A DNA stretch of 64,000 nucleotides from Maricaulaceae bacterium (GTDB lineage Bacteria > Pseudomonadota > Alphaproteobacteria > Caulobacterales > Maricaulaceae): NCBI GenBank assembly GCA_026126205.1, contig JAHCJP010000006.1, forward strand, positions 1 to 64,000. The letters run 5' to 3'. Both the position numbers and the translations under genes were made by a program. The notes beneath the pieces were generated by a model. The model had not been told where the DNA came from. It worked only from the letters and a program-made list of their open reading frames with translations, and searched no databases. Of the stretch, positions 8,309 to 18,569 are shown in pieces (within the stretch, counting starts at the first letter, position 1; each line of letters opens with the position of its first letter).

Positions 8309-9712
8309 CTACATCCGCAAGGTCCGGGCGAAGCGCTGGCCGCGGCGCTCGATGGCGATCGGCCATTGCCGGGCGTCGTCGGCGCGCTCCAGCGTACGGG
8401 CCAGGTCGCGCACCGCATTCACCGGCTCCCCCAGCACCTCCGTCACCCGGTCGCCGGGCTGGAAACCGAAATAGTCAGCCGCCGATCCGCGCTGCACACG
8501 CATGACGACAACCCCACGCAGGAAGGGATCAAGGCCGTGTTCTTCGTTGAAGGCGGGCGACAGATTCGCCACCTCCGCCCCGGCGAAGGGATTGCGTCCG
8601 TCGATAACGCGATTGTCCGGCGCCGGGGCGCCGGGCGCCGGTTCAGCGGCCAGGGTCAACGCCCGCTCGGCGCCGTCGCGCAGCACGGTCAGACGCGCCT
8701 GCTCGCCGATGGCGCGGGTGGCGAGCCGGAAACGCGCCCCCGGCTCGTCATTCACGGCCACGCCGTCGATGGACAGCACCACGTCGCCGCGGCGCAGGCC
8801 GGCGCGGTCCGCGGCGGCGCCGGGATAGACGTCGGTCACGATGGCGCCGCGCGGGCGGTCCAGCCCGACCGTGCCGGCGATATCGCCGGTCACCGTCTGC
8901 AATCGCGCGCCCATCCAGGGCCGCACCAGCACGCCCTCGCCCACCGCCGCCTCGACAACGCGGCGCACCATCTCCACCGGGATGGCGAAGCCGATGCCGA
9001 TGGAGCCGCCGGTGCGCGAATAGATGGCGGTGTTGATGCCGATCAGGCGTCCGTCCATATCGACCAGCGCGCCGCCGGAATTACCGGGATTGATGGCGGC
9101 GTCGGTCTGGATGAAGAAGGCGAAATCGGTGACCCCCACCTCGGTGCGCGCCAGCGCGGAGATGATGCCGCTGGTCACCGTCTGGCCGACGCCGAACGGA
9201 TTGCCGATGGCCAGCACCAGGTCTCCCACTTCGGTATCGCCGCGTTCATCATAAGGCAGCACCGGCAGCGGCTCGCTGGCGTGGATGCGCAGCACGGCGA
9301 GGTCGGTGCGCTCGTCGGCCAGCAGCAGTTCGGCCTCGTACTCGCGCCGGTCGGCCAGCACCACGCGCAGTTCCTGCGCGCCGGCGACGACATGGTTATT
9401 GGTGACGATTACACCGGACGCATCGACGATGACGCCGGAGCCCAGCGAACTCTGCACCCGTTCGCGCGGCGCCAGACCGCGGCCGAAGAAGTCGTCGAAC
9501 GGATTGCGCTGGCGCACAACGCGGCTGGAGAACACGTTGACCACCGCCGGGGCGGCCTGGCGCACCACAGGGGCGAATGACAGCCGAACCTGTTCAGCGT
9601 CACGCGGCGCGGCGCGGAAATCGCCGTTTTCTTCCGGCGCATAGGGAACCTGCGCCGCCGCGGGCGCAATCAGCATCAGCACAAGGGCGAAAAGCGAAGC
9701 GATACGGGACAT
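8309..9712 (-). CDS. degP: DegP/HtrA (Do) family periplasmic serine protease
   Basis: 467 residues: signal peptide ([21 protein letters not shown]), trypsin-like domain with catalytic His in TNNHVV, Asp in RTDLAVL and Ser in [11 protein letters not shown], then two PDZ domains (about residues 265-360 and 375-467). It degrades or chaperones misfolded periplasmic proteins. ATG 9712 gives a clean signal peptide; ATG 9721, three codons upstream, is equally possible. The gene is separated from rplQ by an intrinsic terminator. A CTTGCA-N17-TACCTA sequence just upstream could be its promoter, with low confidence. Confidence 0.92.
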   Translation of the reverse strand: MSRIASLFALVLMLIAPAAAQVPYAPEENGDFRAAPRDAEQVRLSFAPVVRQAAPAVVNVFSSRVVRQRNPFDDFFGRGLAPRERVQSSLGSGVIVDASGVIVTNNHVVAGAQELRVVLADRREYEAELLLADERTDLAVLRIHASEPLPVLPYDERGDTEVGDLVLAIGNPFGVGQTVTSGIISALARTEVGVTDFAFFIQTDAAINPGNSGGALVDMDGRLIGINTAIYSRTGGSIGIGFAIPVEMVRRVVEAAVGEGVLVRPWMGARLQTVTGDIAGTVGLDRPRGAIVTDVYPGAAADRAGLRRGDVVLSIDGVAVNDEPGARFRLATRAIGEQARLTVLRDGAERALTLAAEPAPGAPAPDNRVIDGRNPFAGAEVANLSPAFNEEHGLDPFLRGVVVMRVQRGSAADYFGFQPGDRVTEVLGEPVNAVRDLARTLERADDARQWPIAIERRGQRFARTLRM

Positions 9713-9743
9713 GGCGGTCATCCAACTGCGCGATTTAGGTATG

Positions 9744-9780
9744 AAAAAGGCGGCTGCCTGCAAGGTGCAGGCTAGCCGCC
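9744..9780 (-). terminator. intrinsic terminator of the alpha operon
   Basis: Reading the minus strand 36 bases after the rplQ stop codon, GGCGGCT-a-GCCTGCA pairs with TGCAGGC-AGCCGCC around a short loop and is followed at once by TTTTT. This long, nearly perfect GC stem with a U-tract is a textbook intrinsic terminator closing the ribosomal-protein block before degP. A second small palindrome (CTGACG/CGTCAG at 9792-9808) lies between the rplQ stop and this terminator. Confidence 0.9.
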
Positions 9781-9815
9781 CTGATCATGAACTGACGATG
9801 ACCGTCAGATTATAC

Positions 9816-10235
9816 CTAGTCCTCCGGACCGCCCTCGGCCTCGACGCGGGCGCGATCCGCCGCGCCCTTGGCTTCCGGATCGCGGTCAACCAGCTCGATC
9901 ACCGCCAGCGGAGCGTTGTCGCCATGGCGGAAACCGGCCTTCAGCACGCGGGTGTAGCCACCGGCGCGCTCGGCGTAGCGCGGGCCCAGCGTTTCAAACA
10001 GCTTGCGAACCTGGTCCTGGTTGCGAACCTTCGAAACCGCCTGGCGGCGGGCGTGCAGGTCGCCGCGCTTGGCCAGGCTGATCAGCTTGTCCATGAACGG
10101 CTTCAGTTCCTTGGCCTTCGGCAGGGTGGTGACGATCTGCTCGTGCTCGATCAGCGAGGCGGCCATGTTGGCCAGCATCGCGGTGCGGTGCGACTGGGTG
10201 CGGCCGAGCTTGCGGTGGGCGACGCCGTGACGCAT
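9816..10235 (-). CDS. rplQ: 50S ribosomal protein L17
   Basis: 139 residues of L17: [21 protein letters not shown] at the start, then [14 protein letters not shown] and the [17 protein letters not shown] segment. L17 lies on the solvent face of the large subunit near the tunnel exit. The last ~20 residues are an acidic/alanine-rich tail typical of alphaproteobacterial forms. ATG 10235 has SD TAAGGAG. It is the last gene of the alpha operon, 50 bases after rpoA and followed by a terminator. Confidence 0.97.
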   Translation of the reverse strand: MRHGVAHRKLGRTQSHRTAMLANMAASLIEHEQIVTTLPKAKELKPFMDKLISLAKRGDLHARRQAVSKVRNQDQVRKLFETLGPRYAERAGGYTRVLKAGFRHGDNAPLAVIELVDRDPEAKGAADRARVEAEGGPED

Positions 10236-10285
10236 GGCGCTTACTCCTTAGATGATCTGTACGCGGGGGCCTCCCGGGCGCCGCG

Positions 10286-11305
10286 TCAGACGTGTTCCTC
10301 GAAACGTTTGGCGAGAGACTCGATGTCCTCGGGCGGCCAGTTCGGCGCCTCCATGCCCAGGTGCAGCCCCATCTGGGCGAGGACTTCCTTGATCTCGTTC
10401 AGCGACTTGCGCCCGAAGTTCGGGGTGCGAAGCATCTCCGCCTCCGACTTCTGGATCAGGTCGCCGATATAAACGATGTTGTCGTTCTTCAGGCAGTTGG
10501 CCGAACGCACCGACAGCTCCAGCTCGTCGACCTTCTTCAGCAGGGCCGGATTGAAATCCAGCTCCGGCTTGTCGTCGGCCGTGTCGCGGGCCTCCTTGGC
10601 CTCTTCGAAATTGATGAATATCTGGAACTGGTCCTGCAGGATGCGGGCGGCGTAGGCCACGGCGTCCTCGGGGCTGACCGTTCCATCGGTCTCCAGGTCC
10701 AGGATCAGCTTGTCATAGTCCAGGACCTGGCCTTCACGGGTGTTCTCGACGCGATAGGCGACGCGCTTGACCGGGCTGTAGAGGGCGTCGACGCCGATCA
10801 GGCCGATCGGGGCGTCCTCGGGGCGCAGGCGGTCGGCCGGCACATAGCCCTTGCCGCTGTTCACGGTCAGGACGAAACGCACCTCGGCGCCCTCGTCCAG
10901 CGTACAGATGACATGGTTCTTGTTGATAATCTCGATATCGGCGGTTTCCTCGATATCGCCGGCGGTGACCTCGCCAGGGCCGGACTTTTTCAGCGTCACG
11001 CGCTTCGGCCCCTCGCCATGCATGCGCAGGGCGATCTGTTTCAGGTTCAGCACGATGTCGGTGACGTCCTCGCGCACGCCGGGGATGGTGGTGAACTCGT
11101 GCACCACGCCGTCGATCTGCACCGAGGTGATGGCCGCGCCCTGCAGCGACGACAGCAGCACGCGCCGCAGCGCGTTGCCCAGCGTCATGCCGAAGCCCCG
11201 CTCCAGCGGTTCGGCGATGATGCGGGCGTTGCGGTCGGAATCGGCGCCCGGTTCGACCACGGGCTTCATCGGGCGGATGAGTTCTTGCCAGTTCTTCTCG
11301 ATCAC
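10286..11305 (-). CDS. rpoA: RNA polymerase subunit alpha
   Basis: 339 residues. The N-terminal domain (about 1-235) assembles the polymerase and shows [17 protein letters not shown]; a linker follows; the C-terminal domain (about 255-325), which binds UP elements and activators, shows [13 protein letters not shown] and [14 protein letters not shown]. The start is a GTG at 11305 (encoded V-I-E-K-N-W), which matches the family N-terminus; there is no better ATG. It lies between rpsK and rplQ as in most bacteria. Confidence 0.97.
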   Translation of the reverse strand: MIEKNWQELIRPMKPVVEPGADSDRNARIIAEPLERGFGMTLGNALRRVLLSSLQGAAITSVQIDGVVHEFTTIPGVREDVTDIVLNLKQIALRMHGEGPKRVTLKKSGPGEVTAGDIEETADIEIINKNHVICTLDEGAEVRFVLTVNSGKGYVPADRLRPEDAPIGLIGVDALYSPVKRVAYRVENTREGQVLDYDKLILDLETDGTVSPEDAVAYAARILQDQFQIFINFEEAKEARDTADDKPELDFNPALLKKVDELELSVRSANCLKNDNIVYIGDLIQKSEAEMLRTPNFGRKSLNEIKEVLAQMGLHLGMEAPNWPPEDIESLAKRFEEHV

Positions 11306-11385
11306 GGCTTTTGCCTCTTCTGGTGACGCGCGCAGCGGGACCAGCCCGCGCGCGCCCTTACGGCGTATAACTTTACAGGCGCGCC

Positions 11386-11775
11386 CTAGACGCGGCGGCG
11401 CTTCGGCGGACGGCAGCCATTGTGCGGGATCGGCGTGACGTCGCGGATGGTGGTGATGGTGAAACCGACCGACTGCAGCGCCCGCAGCGCCGACTCGCGC
11501 CCGGAACCGGGGCCGGAGACCAGCACCTCGACCGTCTTCATTCCGTGCTCCATCGCCTTCTTGCCGGCTTCCTCGGCGGCGATCTGGGCGGCGTAGGGGG
11601 TGGACTTGCGCGACCCCTTGAAACCATTGGCGCCCGCCGACGACCAGGCGATGGTGTTGCCCTGCGCGTCGGTGATGGTGATCATGGTGTTATTGAAGCT
11701 GGCGTTCACATGCGCCACGCCGGAGGTGATGTTCTTGCGTTCGCGGCGGCGGACGCGGGCTGGTTCCTTGGCCAT
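11386..11775 (-). CDS. rpsK: 30S ribosomal protein S11
   Basis: 129 residues of S11, a platform protein of the small subunit that contacts 16S rRNA near the E site. Conserved [40 protein letters not shown] and the C-terminal [16 protein letters not shown] are all present. ATG 11775. It follows rpsM by 16 bases and precedes rpoA by 80 bases. Confidence 0.98.
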   Translation of the reverse strand: MAKEPARVRRRERKNITSGVAHVNASFNNTMITITDAQGNTIAWSSAGANGFKGSRKSTPYAAQIAAEEAGKKAMEHGMKTVEVLVSGPGSGRESALRALQSVGFTITTIRDVTPIPHNGCRPPKRRRV

Positions 11776-11791
11776 CTTTTAATGCTCCCGC

Positions 11792-12160
11792 TTATTTCTT
11801 CTTGCCGGCGATCGGCTTGGCCGGACCCTTGCGGGTCCGGGCGTTGGTGTGGGTGCGCTGGCCGCGAACCGGCAGGCCGCGGCGATGCCGCAGGCCGCGA
11901 TAATTGCCAAGGTCCATCAGCCGCTTGATGTTCACCGCCACCTCGCGCCGCAGATCGCCCTCGACCATGTAGTCGCGGTCGATGATCTCGCGGATCTGAA
12001 GCACCTCGGCGTCAGTCAGCTGGTTGACGCGGCGCTCGGAGGCGATGCCGGCCTTGCCGCAAATCTCCCTGGCCTTGGCCGGGCCAATGCCATGGATATA
12101 GCTCAGCGCGATCTCAACGCGCTTGTTCGTCGGAATATTGACGCCGGCGATGCGGGCCAC
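11792..12160 (-). CDS. rpsM: 30S ribosomal protein S13
   Basis: 122 residues of S13, which sits at the head of the small subunit and bridges to the 50S. Motifs: [24 protein letters not shown] and the C-terminal [20 protein letters not shown] tail that contacts tRNA. The start codon is GTG at 12160, with a strong SD AAGGAG eight bases upstream. First gene of the alpha operon, with its own promoter upstream (12263-12290). No rpmJ or infA gene lies before it, unlike in many bacteria. Confidence 0.97.
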   Translation of the reverse strand: MARIAGVNIPTNKRVEIALSYIHGIGPAKAREICGKAGIASERRVNQLTDAEVLQIREIIDRDYMVEGDLRREVAVNIKRLMDLGNYRGLRHRRGLPVRGQRTHTNARTRKGPAKPIAGKKK

Positions 12161-12262
12161 GGTGCTCTCCTTACGTCTTGCACGCCTTCACGGGCGATTC
12201 GCGGTCCCGCCCCTTCACCGGAAGGGAGCCGGCCGCGCGCCGCCCGTTTCGGAAGGGCGCTA

Positions 12263-12290
12263 TCTATAGTCCTCGCCCCCGGCCCGTCAA
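12263..12290 (-). promoter_or_regulatory. predicted promoter of the alpha operon (rpsM)
   Basis: On the minus strand, TTGACG (12285-12290) is separated by 16 bases from TATAGA (12263-12268), inside the 158-base gap between adk and rpsM. This is close to the sigma-70 consensus. Transcription would start near 12256, leaving about a 95-base leader before the rpsM GTG. The spacer (GGCCGGGGGCGAGGAC) resembles that of the rpsL promoter. Confidence 0.65.
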
Positions 12291-12318
12291 CTGGGCCTGA
12301 CGGCGATATTCGCCTTTA

Positions 12319-12879
12319 TCAGTCCAGCACGGCGGCGATGGCGGCGGAAACCGTCTCCATCGACCCCATGCCGTCCACGTTCTTCACCTTGCCCTGCGCC
12401 TGGTAGTAGGGGATCAGCGGCGCTGTCTGGGCCTCGTAAACCTTCAGCCGGGTGCGGAACGCCTCTTCGGTGTCGTCCGCCCGGCCCTCTTCCGCGGCGC
12501 GCTTCATCATGCGGCGCACCAGTTCTTCATTGTCCACCGTCAGGCGGATCACGGCGTCGACCTGCGCGCCGCGTCCCGCCAGCAGGGCGTCCAGCGCGCC
12601 GGCCTGGGCCACGGTGCGCGGGAAACCGTCGAAAATCGCGCCGCCGGCGGCCTCGGCCTCGGGCAGGCGCTCCTCGATCAGTTCGATCACGATCGCGTCC
12701 GACACCAGGTCGCCGCGATCCATCACCGCTTTCACCCGCCGGCCCAGTTCGGACCCGCTGGCCTGCGCGGCGCGCAGCATGTCGCCGGTCGACAGCTGCG
12801 GCCAGCCGCGCGCGGCGGACAGACGTTTGGCCTGCGTGCCCTTGCCGCAACCCGGAGGTCCGAACAGGACGATGTTCAT
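12319..12879 (-). CDS. adk: adenylate kinase (short-lid type)
   Basis: 186 residues. It interconverts ATP + AMP and 2 ADP. P-loop GPPGCGKGTQAKRL at residues 7-20, AMP-binding LSTGDMLR, and DGFPRT near residue 83. The lid region (ERAAEEGRADDTEE-like, RMMKRAAEEGRADD) is short and has no zinc cysteines, so this is the short form common in alphaproteobacteria. ATG 12879 overlaps the secY stop by four bases, coupling it to the spc operon as in many bacteria. Confidence 0.96.
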   Translation of the reverse strand: MNIVLFGPPGCGKGTQAKRLSAARGWPQLSTGDMLRAAQASGSELGRRVKAVMDRGDLVSDAIVIELIEERLPEAEAAGGAIFDGFPRTVAQAGALDALLAGRGAQVDAVIRLTVDNEELVRRMMKRAAEEGRADDTEEAFRTRLKVYEAQTAPLIPYYQAQGKVKNVDGMGSMETVSAAIAAVLD

Positions 12880-14222
12880 CGCTTGCGGCCCCGCAGGCGC
12901 GTCTTCTTGATCAGGCCCTCATACTGGTGCGCCAGCAGATGCGACTGGATCTGGGTGACGGTGTCCATGGCCACCACCACCACGATCAGCACCGCGGTGC
13001 CCCCGAACACGAACGGGATGCCGGTCTGGCCGCGCAGAAACTCCGGTATCAGGCAGACGATGGTCAGATAGATCGCCCCCACCACCGTCAGCCGCGACAG
13101 CACATAGTCCAGATATTCCGCCGTGCGCTTGCCGGGACGGATGCCGGGCAGGAAGCCGCCGTACTTGCGCAGATTGTCGGCCGTGTCCTCGGGATTGAAC
13201 ACTATCGAGGTGTAGAAGAAGGTGAAGAAGATGATCATCGCGCCATAGAAGGCGAGGAACAGCGGCTGTCCCGGCCCCAGCAGCGCCACCAGCGTGCGCA
13301 GCCATTCCGGGCCGGACTGGGCCGAAAAGCCCGCCAGCGTCGCAGGCAGCAGCAGCAGCGAGGAGGCGAAGATCGCCGGGATCACGCCGGCGGTGTTCAG
13401 CTTCATCGGCAGGAACGATGTCTCGCCGCCGACCATGCGGGTCCCCTGCTGCCGCTTGGGGTATTGCACCAGCAAGCGGCGCTGCGAGCGCTCCATGAAC
13501 ACCACGAACACCAGCACCAGCAAGGTCATGACGATCAGGCCGATGATCACGCCCGGCTGGATGGCGCCGGTGCGGCTCTGCTCCAGCGCCCCGAACAGGT
13601 TGCGCGGCATTTCGGCGATGATGCCGGCGAAGATGATCAGCGACACGCCGTTGCCGACGCCGCGCGCGGTGATCTGCTCGCCCAGCCACAGCAGCAGCAT
13701 GGTGCCGCCGACCAGGGTGATGACGGTGGAGAAACGGAACAGCCAGCCGGGATCGATGGCCACGGTCTGGCCGGCCGTGTTCGGCTGCTCCATGCCGATG
13801 GCGATGGCGAACGCCTGGCCCGCGGCCAGCAGCACGGTCAGATAGCGCGAATACTGGTTGATCTGCTTGCGCCCGGCCTCGCCGCCTTCCTTCTTCAGCT
13901 TTTCAAGGCTGGGGATGGTGGCGGCCATCAGCTGCATGATGATCGACGCCGAGATGTAGGGCATCACGTTCAGCGCGAAGATCGCCATGCGCTCCACGGC
14001 GCCGCCGGCGAACACGTTGAACATGCCCAGGATCCCGCCCGACTGCTGCTGGAAAGCGGCGGCGAAGGTTGCGGGATCGATCCCCGGCATCGGGATGTAG
14101 GTGCCGATGCGATAGACGATCAGCACGCCGAGCGTGAACAGGATGCGCTTCTGCAGCTCCTTCGCGCGTGCGAAGGCGCCGAAATTGATGTTCGCTGCAA
14201 GCTGTTCGGCGGCCGATGCCAT
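12876..14222 (-). CDS. secY: protein translocase subunit SecY
   Basis: 448 residues with ten predicted transmembrane segments; it forms the Sec translocation channel with SecE (encoded at 40035-40289). Family signatures include YRIGTYIPMPGIDP near the N-terminus, GVGNGVSLIIFAGI, and the cytosolic loop GKRTAEYLDYVLSRLTVVGA. The last residues KKTRLRGRKR are basic. ATG 14222 is the standard start. It follows rplO by 36 bases and overlaps adk. Confidence 0.98.
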   Translation of the reverse strand: MASAAEQLAANINFGAFARAKELQKRILFTLGVLIVYRIGTYIPMPGIDPATFAAAFQQQSGGILGMFNVFAGGAVERMAIFALNVMPYISASIIMQLMAATIPSLEKLKKEGGEAGRKQINQYSRYLTVLLAAGQAFAIAIGMEQPNTAGQTVAIDPGWLFRFSTVITLVGGTMLLLWLGEQITARGVGNGVSLIIFAGIIAEMPRNLFGALEQSRTGAIQPGVIIGLIVMTLLVLVFVVFMERSQRRLLVQYPKRQQGTRMVGGETSFLPMKLNTAGVIPAIFASSLLLLPATLAGFSAQSGPEWLRTLVALLGPGQPLFLAFYGAMIIFFTFFYTSIVFNPEDTADNLRKYGGFLPGIRPGKRTAEYLDYVLSRLTVVGAIYLTIVCLIPEFLRGQTGIPFVFGGTAVLIVVVVAMDTVTQIQSHLLAHQYEGLIKKTRLRGRKR

Positions 14223-14258
14223 GGCGGCTCCTCGTCAGGCTGTGCGCCCGCGATCCGG

Positions 14259-14741
14259 TTATTCGGACGCGGCTTCTTCCGCAGGCGGGGGCAGGACGAC
14301 CTTGCCGCCGGCCTTCTCGACCGCGGCGACGGCCGCCTTGGAGGCGCCGGCGACGGAGATATCCAGTTTGGCCTTCAGCACGCCTTTCGCAAGCAGGCGC
14401 ACGCCGTCATGTTCACGCCGGATCAGGCCGGCGCCGACCAGCGCCGCCGCATCGACGGGCTTGCCCGCATCCAGCCGGCCGGCGTCGATCGCCGCCTGCA
14501 GCCGGCCCAGATTGACCTCGGCCCATTTCGCCCGGCCCGGCTTGTTGAAGCCGCGCTTCGGCAGGCGCTGGTGCAGCGGCATCTGGCCGCCCTCGAAACC
14601 CTTCACGGCGACGCCGGAACGCGATTTCTGGCCCTTGACGCCGCGACCGCCGGTCTTGCCCTTGCCGGAGCCGATGCCACGGCCGACGCGCATCCGGTTC
14701 TTGCTCGCGCCGGCATTGTCGCGCAGTTGATTGAGACGCAT
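14259..14741 (-). CDS. rplO: 50S ribosomal protein L15
   Basis: 160 residues of L15, a late-assembly protein with a long N-terminal extension into 23S r[21 protein letters not shown], then the glycine-rich [24 protein letters not shown]. The C-terminal part ends in [20 protein letters not shown], slightly acidic. ATG 14741. Spc operon gene between rpmD and secY. Confidence 0.97.
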   Translation of the reverse strand: MRLNQLRDNAGASKNRMRVGRGIGSGKGKTGGRGVKGQKSRSGVAVKGFEGGQMPLHQRLPKRGFNKPGRAKWAEVNLGRLQAAIDAGRLDAGKPVDAAALVGAGLIRREHDGVRLLAKGVLKAKLDISVAGASKAAVAAVEKAGGKVVLPPPAEEAASE

Positions 14742-14770
14742 TATTCTTCTCCTTCAAAGAGTTAAGCCGG

Positions 14771-14965
14771 TCAGGCTTTCTCTTCGACGATCTCCACCAT
14801 ATGGGCCACCTTGGCGATCATGCCGCGGACGGCCGGCGTGTCTTCCAGCTCTCGCTCGTTGCCGATGCGGCCCAGGCCGAGCCCGGTCAGCACCTTGCGC
14901 TGATCGGCGGGACGGCGGATCGGGCTGCCGGTCTGGCGTACGCGAAGGGTGTTTTTCTTGGCCAT
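14771..14965 (-). CDS. rpmD: 50S ribosomal protein L30
   Basis: 64 residues of L30: [24 protein letters not shown] followed by [16 protein letters not shown], the normal size and pattern of the bacterial protein on the 50S surface near 5S rRNA. ATG 14965 gives MAKKNTLRV. It sits 11 bases after rpsE and 29 before rplO. Confidence 0.97.
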   Translation of the reverse strand: MAKKNTLRVRQTGSPIRRPADQRKVLTGLGLGRIGNERELEDTPAVRGMIAKVAHMVEIVEEKA

Positions 14966-14976
14966 GGCTTTCGTCC

Positions 14977-15594
14977 TTACGCCTCGATGGCTTCGGGCGC
15001 GCTGGCGCCGTCAGCGCGGCGCGACACGATATCGCCGACCTTCAGGCCGCGCTTGGCCGCGACGGAACGCGGGCTGCGCTGGTTCTTCAGGGCGTCGAAA
15101 GTGGCGCGCACCATGTTGTAGGGGTTGGAGCTGCCGGTGGATTTCGCCACCACGTCCTGGACCCCAAGCGATTCCAGCACCGCGCGCATCGGACCGCCGG
15201 CGATGATGCCGGTGCCCGGAGGCGCCGCGCGCAGCACCACCTTGCCGGCGCCGTGACGGCCCTGGCCGTCATGGTGCAGGGTGCGGCCTTCGCGCAGCGG
15301 CACGCGAACCATGGTCTTCTTGGCTTCCTCGGTCGCCTTGCGGATCGCTTCCGGAACTTCGCGGGCCTTGCCCTGCCCGAAGCCGACGCGGCCCTTCTGG
15401 TCGCCGACAATGACCAGCGCCGCGAACTGGAAGTTGCGACCGCCCTTCACCGTCTTGGCGACGCGGTTGATGTGCACCAGCTTGTCGATGAGCTCGTCGC
15501 CGCGCTCCTCATCGCCACCGCGCTGGCGGTCACGGTCGCGGCCGCGGCCGCCCCGTTCCCCGCGCTCACCGCGCTCGCGTTCCTGTCGGGCCAT
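14977..15594 (-). CDS. rpsE: 30S ribosomal protein S5 with charged N-terminal extension
   Basis: 205 residues, longer than the ~165 typical of E. coli S5. The first ~35 residues are a low-complexity Arg/Gly/Glu stretch ([20 protein letters not shown] and on). The conserved double-stranded RNA-binding core begins at [18 protein letters not shown], and [17 protein letters not shown] ([19 protein letters not shown]) and [13 protein letters not shown] mark the C-terminal domain. S5 contributes to decoding accuracy. ATG 15594 is the only good start. Confidence 0.96.
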   Translation of the reverse strand: MARQERERGERGERGGRGRDRDRQRGGDEERGDELIDKLVHINRVAKTVKGGRNFQFAALVIVGDQKGRVGFGQGKAREVPEAIRKATEEAKKTMVRVPLREGRTLHHDGQGRHGAGKVVLRAAPPGTGIIAGGPMRAVLESLGVQDVVAKSTGSSNPYNMVRATFDALKNQRSPRSVAAKRGLKVGDIVSRRADGASAPEAIEA

Positions 15595-15607
15595 GTCCGG
15601 GCCTCCC

Positions 15608-15970
15608 TTAGAAATTCAGGCCGCCCTCGCGGGCGGCGTCGGCGAGCGCTTTCACTCGCCCGTGATACAGATAACCGCCGCGGTCGAAGACGACGTCGGT
15701 GACGCCGGCCTTCTTCGCGCGCTCGGCGACCAGCTTGCCCACCGCCTCGGCCGCCTTGACGTCCGAGCCTTTGGGGCAGGCCTTTTTCGCATCCGCGTCC
15801 AGCGACGAGGCCGAAGCGAGCGTCGTGCCCGCCGCGTCGTCGATCACTTGCGCGTAGATATGCTTCGAAGAGCGGAAAACCGACAGGCGCGGCCTTCCGG
15901 TCGCGTTCTTCAGCAGGCGCGTGCGGTTGCGACTGGCGCGCCGCAGCATCTTTTCGCGGGAGGTCATCAT
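15608..15970 (-). CDS. rplR: 50S ribosomal protein L18
   Basis: 120 residues of L18, a 5S rRNA-binding protein of the central protuberance. Motifs: [20 protein letters not shown] and the C-terminal [24 protein letters not shown]. Two adjacent ATG codons at 15970 and 15967 are possible starts; the SD is weak. It lies 11 bases after rplF. Confidence 0.97.
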   Translation of the reverse strand: MMTSREKMLRRASRNRTRLLKNATGRPRLSVFRSSKHIYAQVIDDAAGTTLASASSLDADAKKACPKGSDVKAAEAVGKLVAERAKKAGVTDVVFDRGGYLYHGRVKALADAAREGGLNF

Positions 15971-15981
15971 CGTCGTTCGCC

Positions 15982-16515
15982 TTACTTCTTCTTGCCTTCT
16001 TTGCGGCGGATGTATTCACCGGCGTAGCGCACGCCCTTGCCCTTGTAGGGTTCGGGCGACCGGAACCGGCGGATGTCGGCCGCCACCTGGCCAAGCTGCT
16101 GCTTGTCCGGCCCCGACAGCACGATCTCGGTCGGTTTCGGAGTGACGATCTTCACGCCCTTCGGGGGCGTATAGATCACGTCATGGCTGAACCCCAGCGA
16201 CAGCTTCAGATCGTTGCCCTGCATCTGGGCGCGATAACCCACGCCTTCCAGCTCCAGGTTGCGCTCGAAGCCCTTGGACACGCCCTCCACCAGATTGGCG
16301 ACCAGCGACCGCTGCATGCCCCACATGGCGCGCGAACGCTTGCTGTCGTCCTTCGGCTTCAGGCTGACGCCGTCCTCGCCGATCGAGGCCTTCACGGCGT
16401 CGACCAGGGTGATGGACAGTTCGCCCTTCGGACCCTTTACGGCCAGTGTCTGGCCGGTCTGGGTCACGGTGACGCCGGCCGGGATCTCGACGGGCAGTTT
16501 GCCGATACGTGACAT
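15982..16515 (-). CDS. rplF: 50S ribosomal protein L6
   Basis: 177 residues, two tandem L6 domains: [17 protein letters not shown] at the N-terminus and the second-domain signature [21 protein letters not shown] at the C-terminus. L6 supports the sarcin-ricin loop region of the large subunit. ATG 16515. Spc operon, 13 bases after rpsH. Confidence 0.98.
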   Translation of the reverse strand: MSRIGKLPVEIPAGVTVTQTGQTLAVKGPKGELSITLVDAVKASIGEDGVSLKPKDDSKRSRAMWGMQRSLVANLVEGVSKGFERNLELEGVGYRAQMQGNDLKLSLGFSHDVIYTPPKGVKIVTPKPTEIVLSGPDKQQLGQVAADIRRFRSPEPYKGKGVRYAGEYIRRKEGKKK

Positions 16516-16528
16516 GCTGTTTCTCCCG

Positions 16529-16927
16529 TCAGCTCACATGACACAGGATTTCGCCGCCGACGTTCTGCTCGCGCGCGGCCGCGTCGCTCATCACGCCTTT
16601 CGGCGTGGAGAGGATCGCGATGCCGAGCCCGTTGGAGACGAGCGGCAGGTCCTGCACCTTCGAATATACGCGGCGTCCGGGCTTGGAGACCCGCTTGATC
16701 TCGGAGATCACGGGGCCGCCCTCGTAGTACTTGAGTTCGATCTCGAACTCGTTCTTGCCGCCCGCGCGCTCAACCTCGGTATAACCGCGGATGTAGCCCT
16801 CGGACTGCAGCACATCGAGTACGCGGCGGCGCAGCGACGAAGCCGGCGTAACCACCGTCCGCATGTTGCGCATAAGCGCGTTGCGGATGCGGGTCAGCAT
16901 ATCGCCGAGAGGATCGTTCATAGCCAT
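16529..16927 (-). CDS. rpsH: 30S ribosomal protein S8
   Basis: 132 residues of S8, a primary 16S rRNA-binding protein that in E. coli also represses the spc operon by binding its own mRNA near rplE. N-terminus [18 protein letters not shown]-terminus with [23 protein letters not shown] 16927 is preferred over the ATG two codons later because GGAGG lies eight bases upstream. Confidence 0.97.
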   Translation of the reverse strand: MAMNDPLGDMLTRIRNALMRNMRTVVTPASSLRRRVLDVLQSEGYIRGYTEVERAGGKNEFEIELKYYEGGPVISEIKRVSKPGRRVYSKVQDLPLVSNGLGIAILSTPKGVMSDAAAREQNVGGEILCHVS

Positions 16928-16943
16928 GTCCTGTTCCTCCCGA

Positions 16944-17249
16944 TCACCAGCTGGACTTGATCATGCCGGGCACGAAACCGGCGCTGGCCAGTTCGCGCAG
17001 CGCGATCCGCGACATCCGCAGCTTGCGGTAGAAGCCGCGCGGGCGCCCGGTGATCTCGCACCGGTTGCGGATCCGCGACGGCGCGGAATTGCGCGGCAGT
17101 TGCGCCAGTTTGAGCTGCGCCTGGAAGCGCTCCTCAACCGGTTTGGACGTGTCTCGCGCAACGGCCTTCAGCCGGGCGCGCTTCGCCGCATGGCGGGCGG
17201 CAAGGCGCTCGCGTTTGCGGTTCCGTTCGACAGCGCTAGTCTTCGCCAT
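16944..17249 (-). CDS. rpsN: 30S ribosomal protein S14
   Basis: 101 residues of the long, zinc-independent S14 type: [38 protein letters not shown], then [22 protein letters not shown]. The CxxC zinc ribbon of the short form is absent. S14 lies in the head of the small subunit. ATG 17249. Spc operon, 49 bases after rplE. Confidence 0.98.
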   Translation of the reverse strand: MAKTSAVERNRKRERLAARHAAKRARLKAVARDTSKPVEERFQAQLKLAQLPRNSAPSRIRNRCEITGRPRGFYRKLRMSRIALRELASAGFVPGMIKSSW

Positions 17250-17298
17250 TTACTTCCTCCTGCGTGCGGCGCCCCTTTGGCGCCGCTCTCCTGCTGCG

Positions 17299-17859
17299 TC
17301 AGTTCGAAAACGGGAAATCGAACTCGGCCAGCAGGGCCTTCGCCTCGTCATCGGACTTCGCGGTGGTGCACACCACGATGTCCATCCCCCGGACCTTCTC
17401 GACCTTGTCGTAGTCGATCTCGGGAAAAACAATGTGTTCCTTCAGGCCCATCGCGAAATTGCCACGGCCATCGAAGCTCTTGCTGTTCAGGCCGCGGAAG
17501 TCGCGGACCCGGGGCAGCGCGATCGTCACCAGGCGGTCCAGGAACTCGTACATGCGATCCTGGCGCAGGGTGACCTTCGCGCCGATAAACTGGTCCTCTC
17601 GCAGCTTGAAGCCGGCGATCGAGGTGCGCGACTTGGTCTTCACCGGCTTCTGGCCGGCGATGCGCTCCAGATCGGCCAGCGCGCCCTGGATCTTCTTCGA
17701 ATCCTGCGCCGCCTCGCCCACGCCCATGTTGATCACGACCTTTTCAAGCCGCGGAATCTGCATGTCGTTGGAATAGCCGAACTTTTCCTTCAGCCGCTTG
17801 CGAACTTCGTCGCGATAGCGGGTCTTCAGGCGCGGCTCGTATCCGTTCGCCTTAGACAT
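17299..17859 (-). CDS. rplE: 50S ribosomal protein L5
   Basis: 186 residues of L5, which binds 5S rRNA in the central protuberance and contacts the P-site tRNA. Signatures: [35 protein letters not shown] and the C-terminal [19 protein letters not shown] 17859 overlaps the end of rplX by eight bases. Confidence 0.98.
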   Translation of the reverse strand: MSKANGYEPRLKTRYRDEVRKRLKEKFGYSNDMQIPRLEKVVINMGVGEAAQDSKKIQGALADLERIAGQKPVKTKSRTSIAGFKLREDQFIGAKVTLRQDRMYEFLDRLVTIALPRVRDFRGLNSKSFDGRGNFAMGLKEHIVFPEIDYDKVEKVRGMDIVVCTTAKSDDEAKALLAEFDFPFSN

Positions 17860-18169
17860 CGATCACCTCGCCGGATTTGCGGGCCACGCGCACCTTCCGC
17901 CCGTCCTTCAGGACGGTGAAGCCGACGCGCGTCGCCGCGCCAGTCTTGGGGTCGGCCAGCGCCACGTTGGAGACGTGGATGGCCGCTTCCTTCGTTTCAA
18001 TGCCGCCGGGAGAACCCTGGCCGGGCTTGTTGTGCCGTTTGACCATGTTCACGCCCTGCACAACCACGCGGTCCTCGCGCGGCAGCATCTTCAGGACCTG
18101 GCCGGTCTTGCCCTTGTCGCGGCCGGAAATGACGACGACCTTGTCGCCTTTCTTGATCTTGGCAGCCAT
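17852..18169 (-). CDS. rplX: 50S ribosomal protein L24
   Basis: 105 residues of L24, an assembly-initiator protein. KOW motif near the N-terminus: [21 protein letters not shown], followed by [15 protein letters not shown] and [19 protein letters not shown] 18169, two bases after the rplN stop, and its own 3' end overlaps rplE. Confidence 0.98.
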   Translation of the reverse strand: MAAKIKKGDKVVVISGRDKGKTGQVLKMLPREDRVVVQGVNMVKRHNKPGQGSPGGIETKEAAIHVSNVALADPKTGAATRVGFTVLKDGRKVRVARKSGEVIDV

Positions 18170-18171
18170 GG

Positions 18172-18540
18172 TCAGAGCACCTCCGGGGCCAGCGACACGA
18201 TCTTCATGTGGTTCTTGGCGCGCAGTTCGCGGGGAACCGGGCCGAAGATCCGCGTGCCGATCGGCTCGCCATTATTGTTCACCAGCACGGCGGCGTTGGT
18301 GTCGAACCGGATCACGCTGCCGTCCTTGCGCTTGATGTCCTTCGCGACGCGGACGACGACGGCCTTGCGGACCTCGCCCTTCTTCACGCGGCCGCGCGGA
18401 ATCGCCTCCTTGATGGAGACGACGATGGTGTCGCCCACATGGGCGTAGCGCCGCTTGGCGCCGCCGAGCACCTTGATGCACTGCACGCGGCGGGCGCCCG
18501 AATTGTCAGCGACGTCCAGATTGGTCTGCATCTGGATCAT
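18172..18540 (-). CDS. rplN: 50S ribosomal protein L14
   Basis: 122 residues of L14: [36 protein letters not shown] and the [18 protein letters not shown] ([17 protein letters not shown]) C-terminus. L14 forms intersubunit bridges. It is the first gene of the spc-type gene order; only 29 bases separate it from rpsQ and I see no promoter there. Confidence 0.98.
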   Translation of the reverse strand: MIQMQTNLDVADNSGARRVQCIKVLGGAKRRYAHVGDTIVVSIKEAIPRGRVKKGEVRKAVVVRVAKDIKRKDGSVIRFDTNAAVLVNNNGEPIGTRIFGPVPRELRAKNHMKIVSLAPEVL

Positions 18541-18569
18541 GGCGATCCTCCATTAAAGGGGTGGTCCGC

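Noticed and set aside
12927..14765. Plus-strand frame of about 610 codons opposite secY and rplO
   Set aside because: Antisense shadow of two well-identified genes, with low-complexity His/Gln-rich translation.
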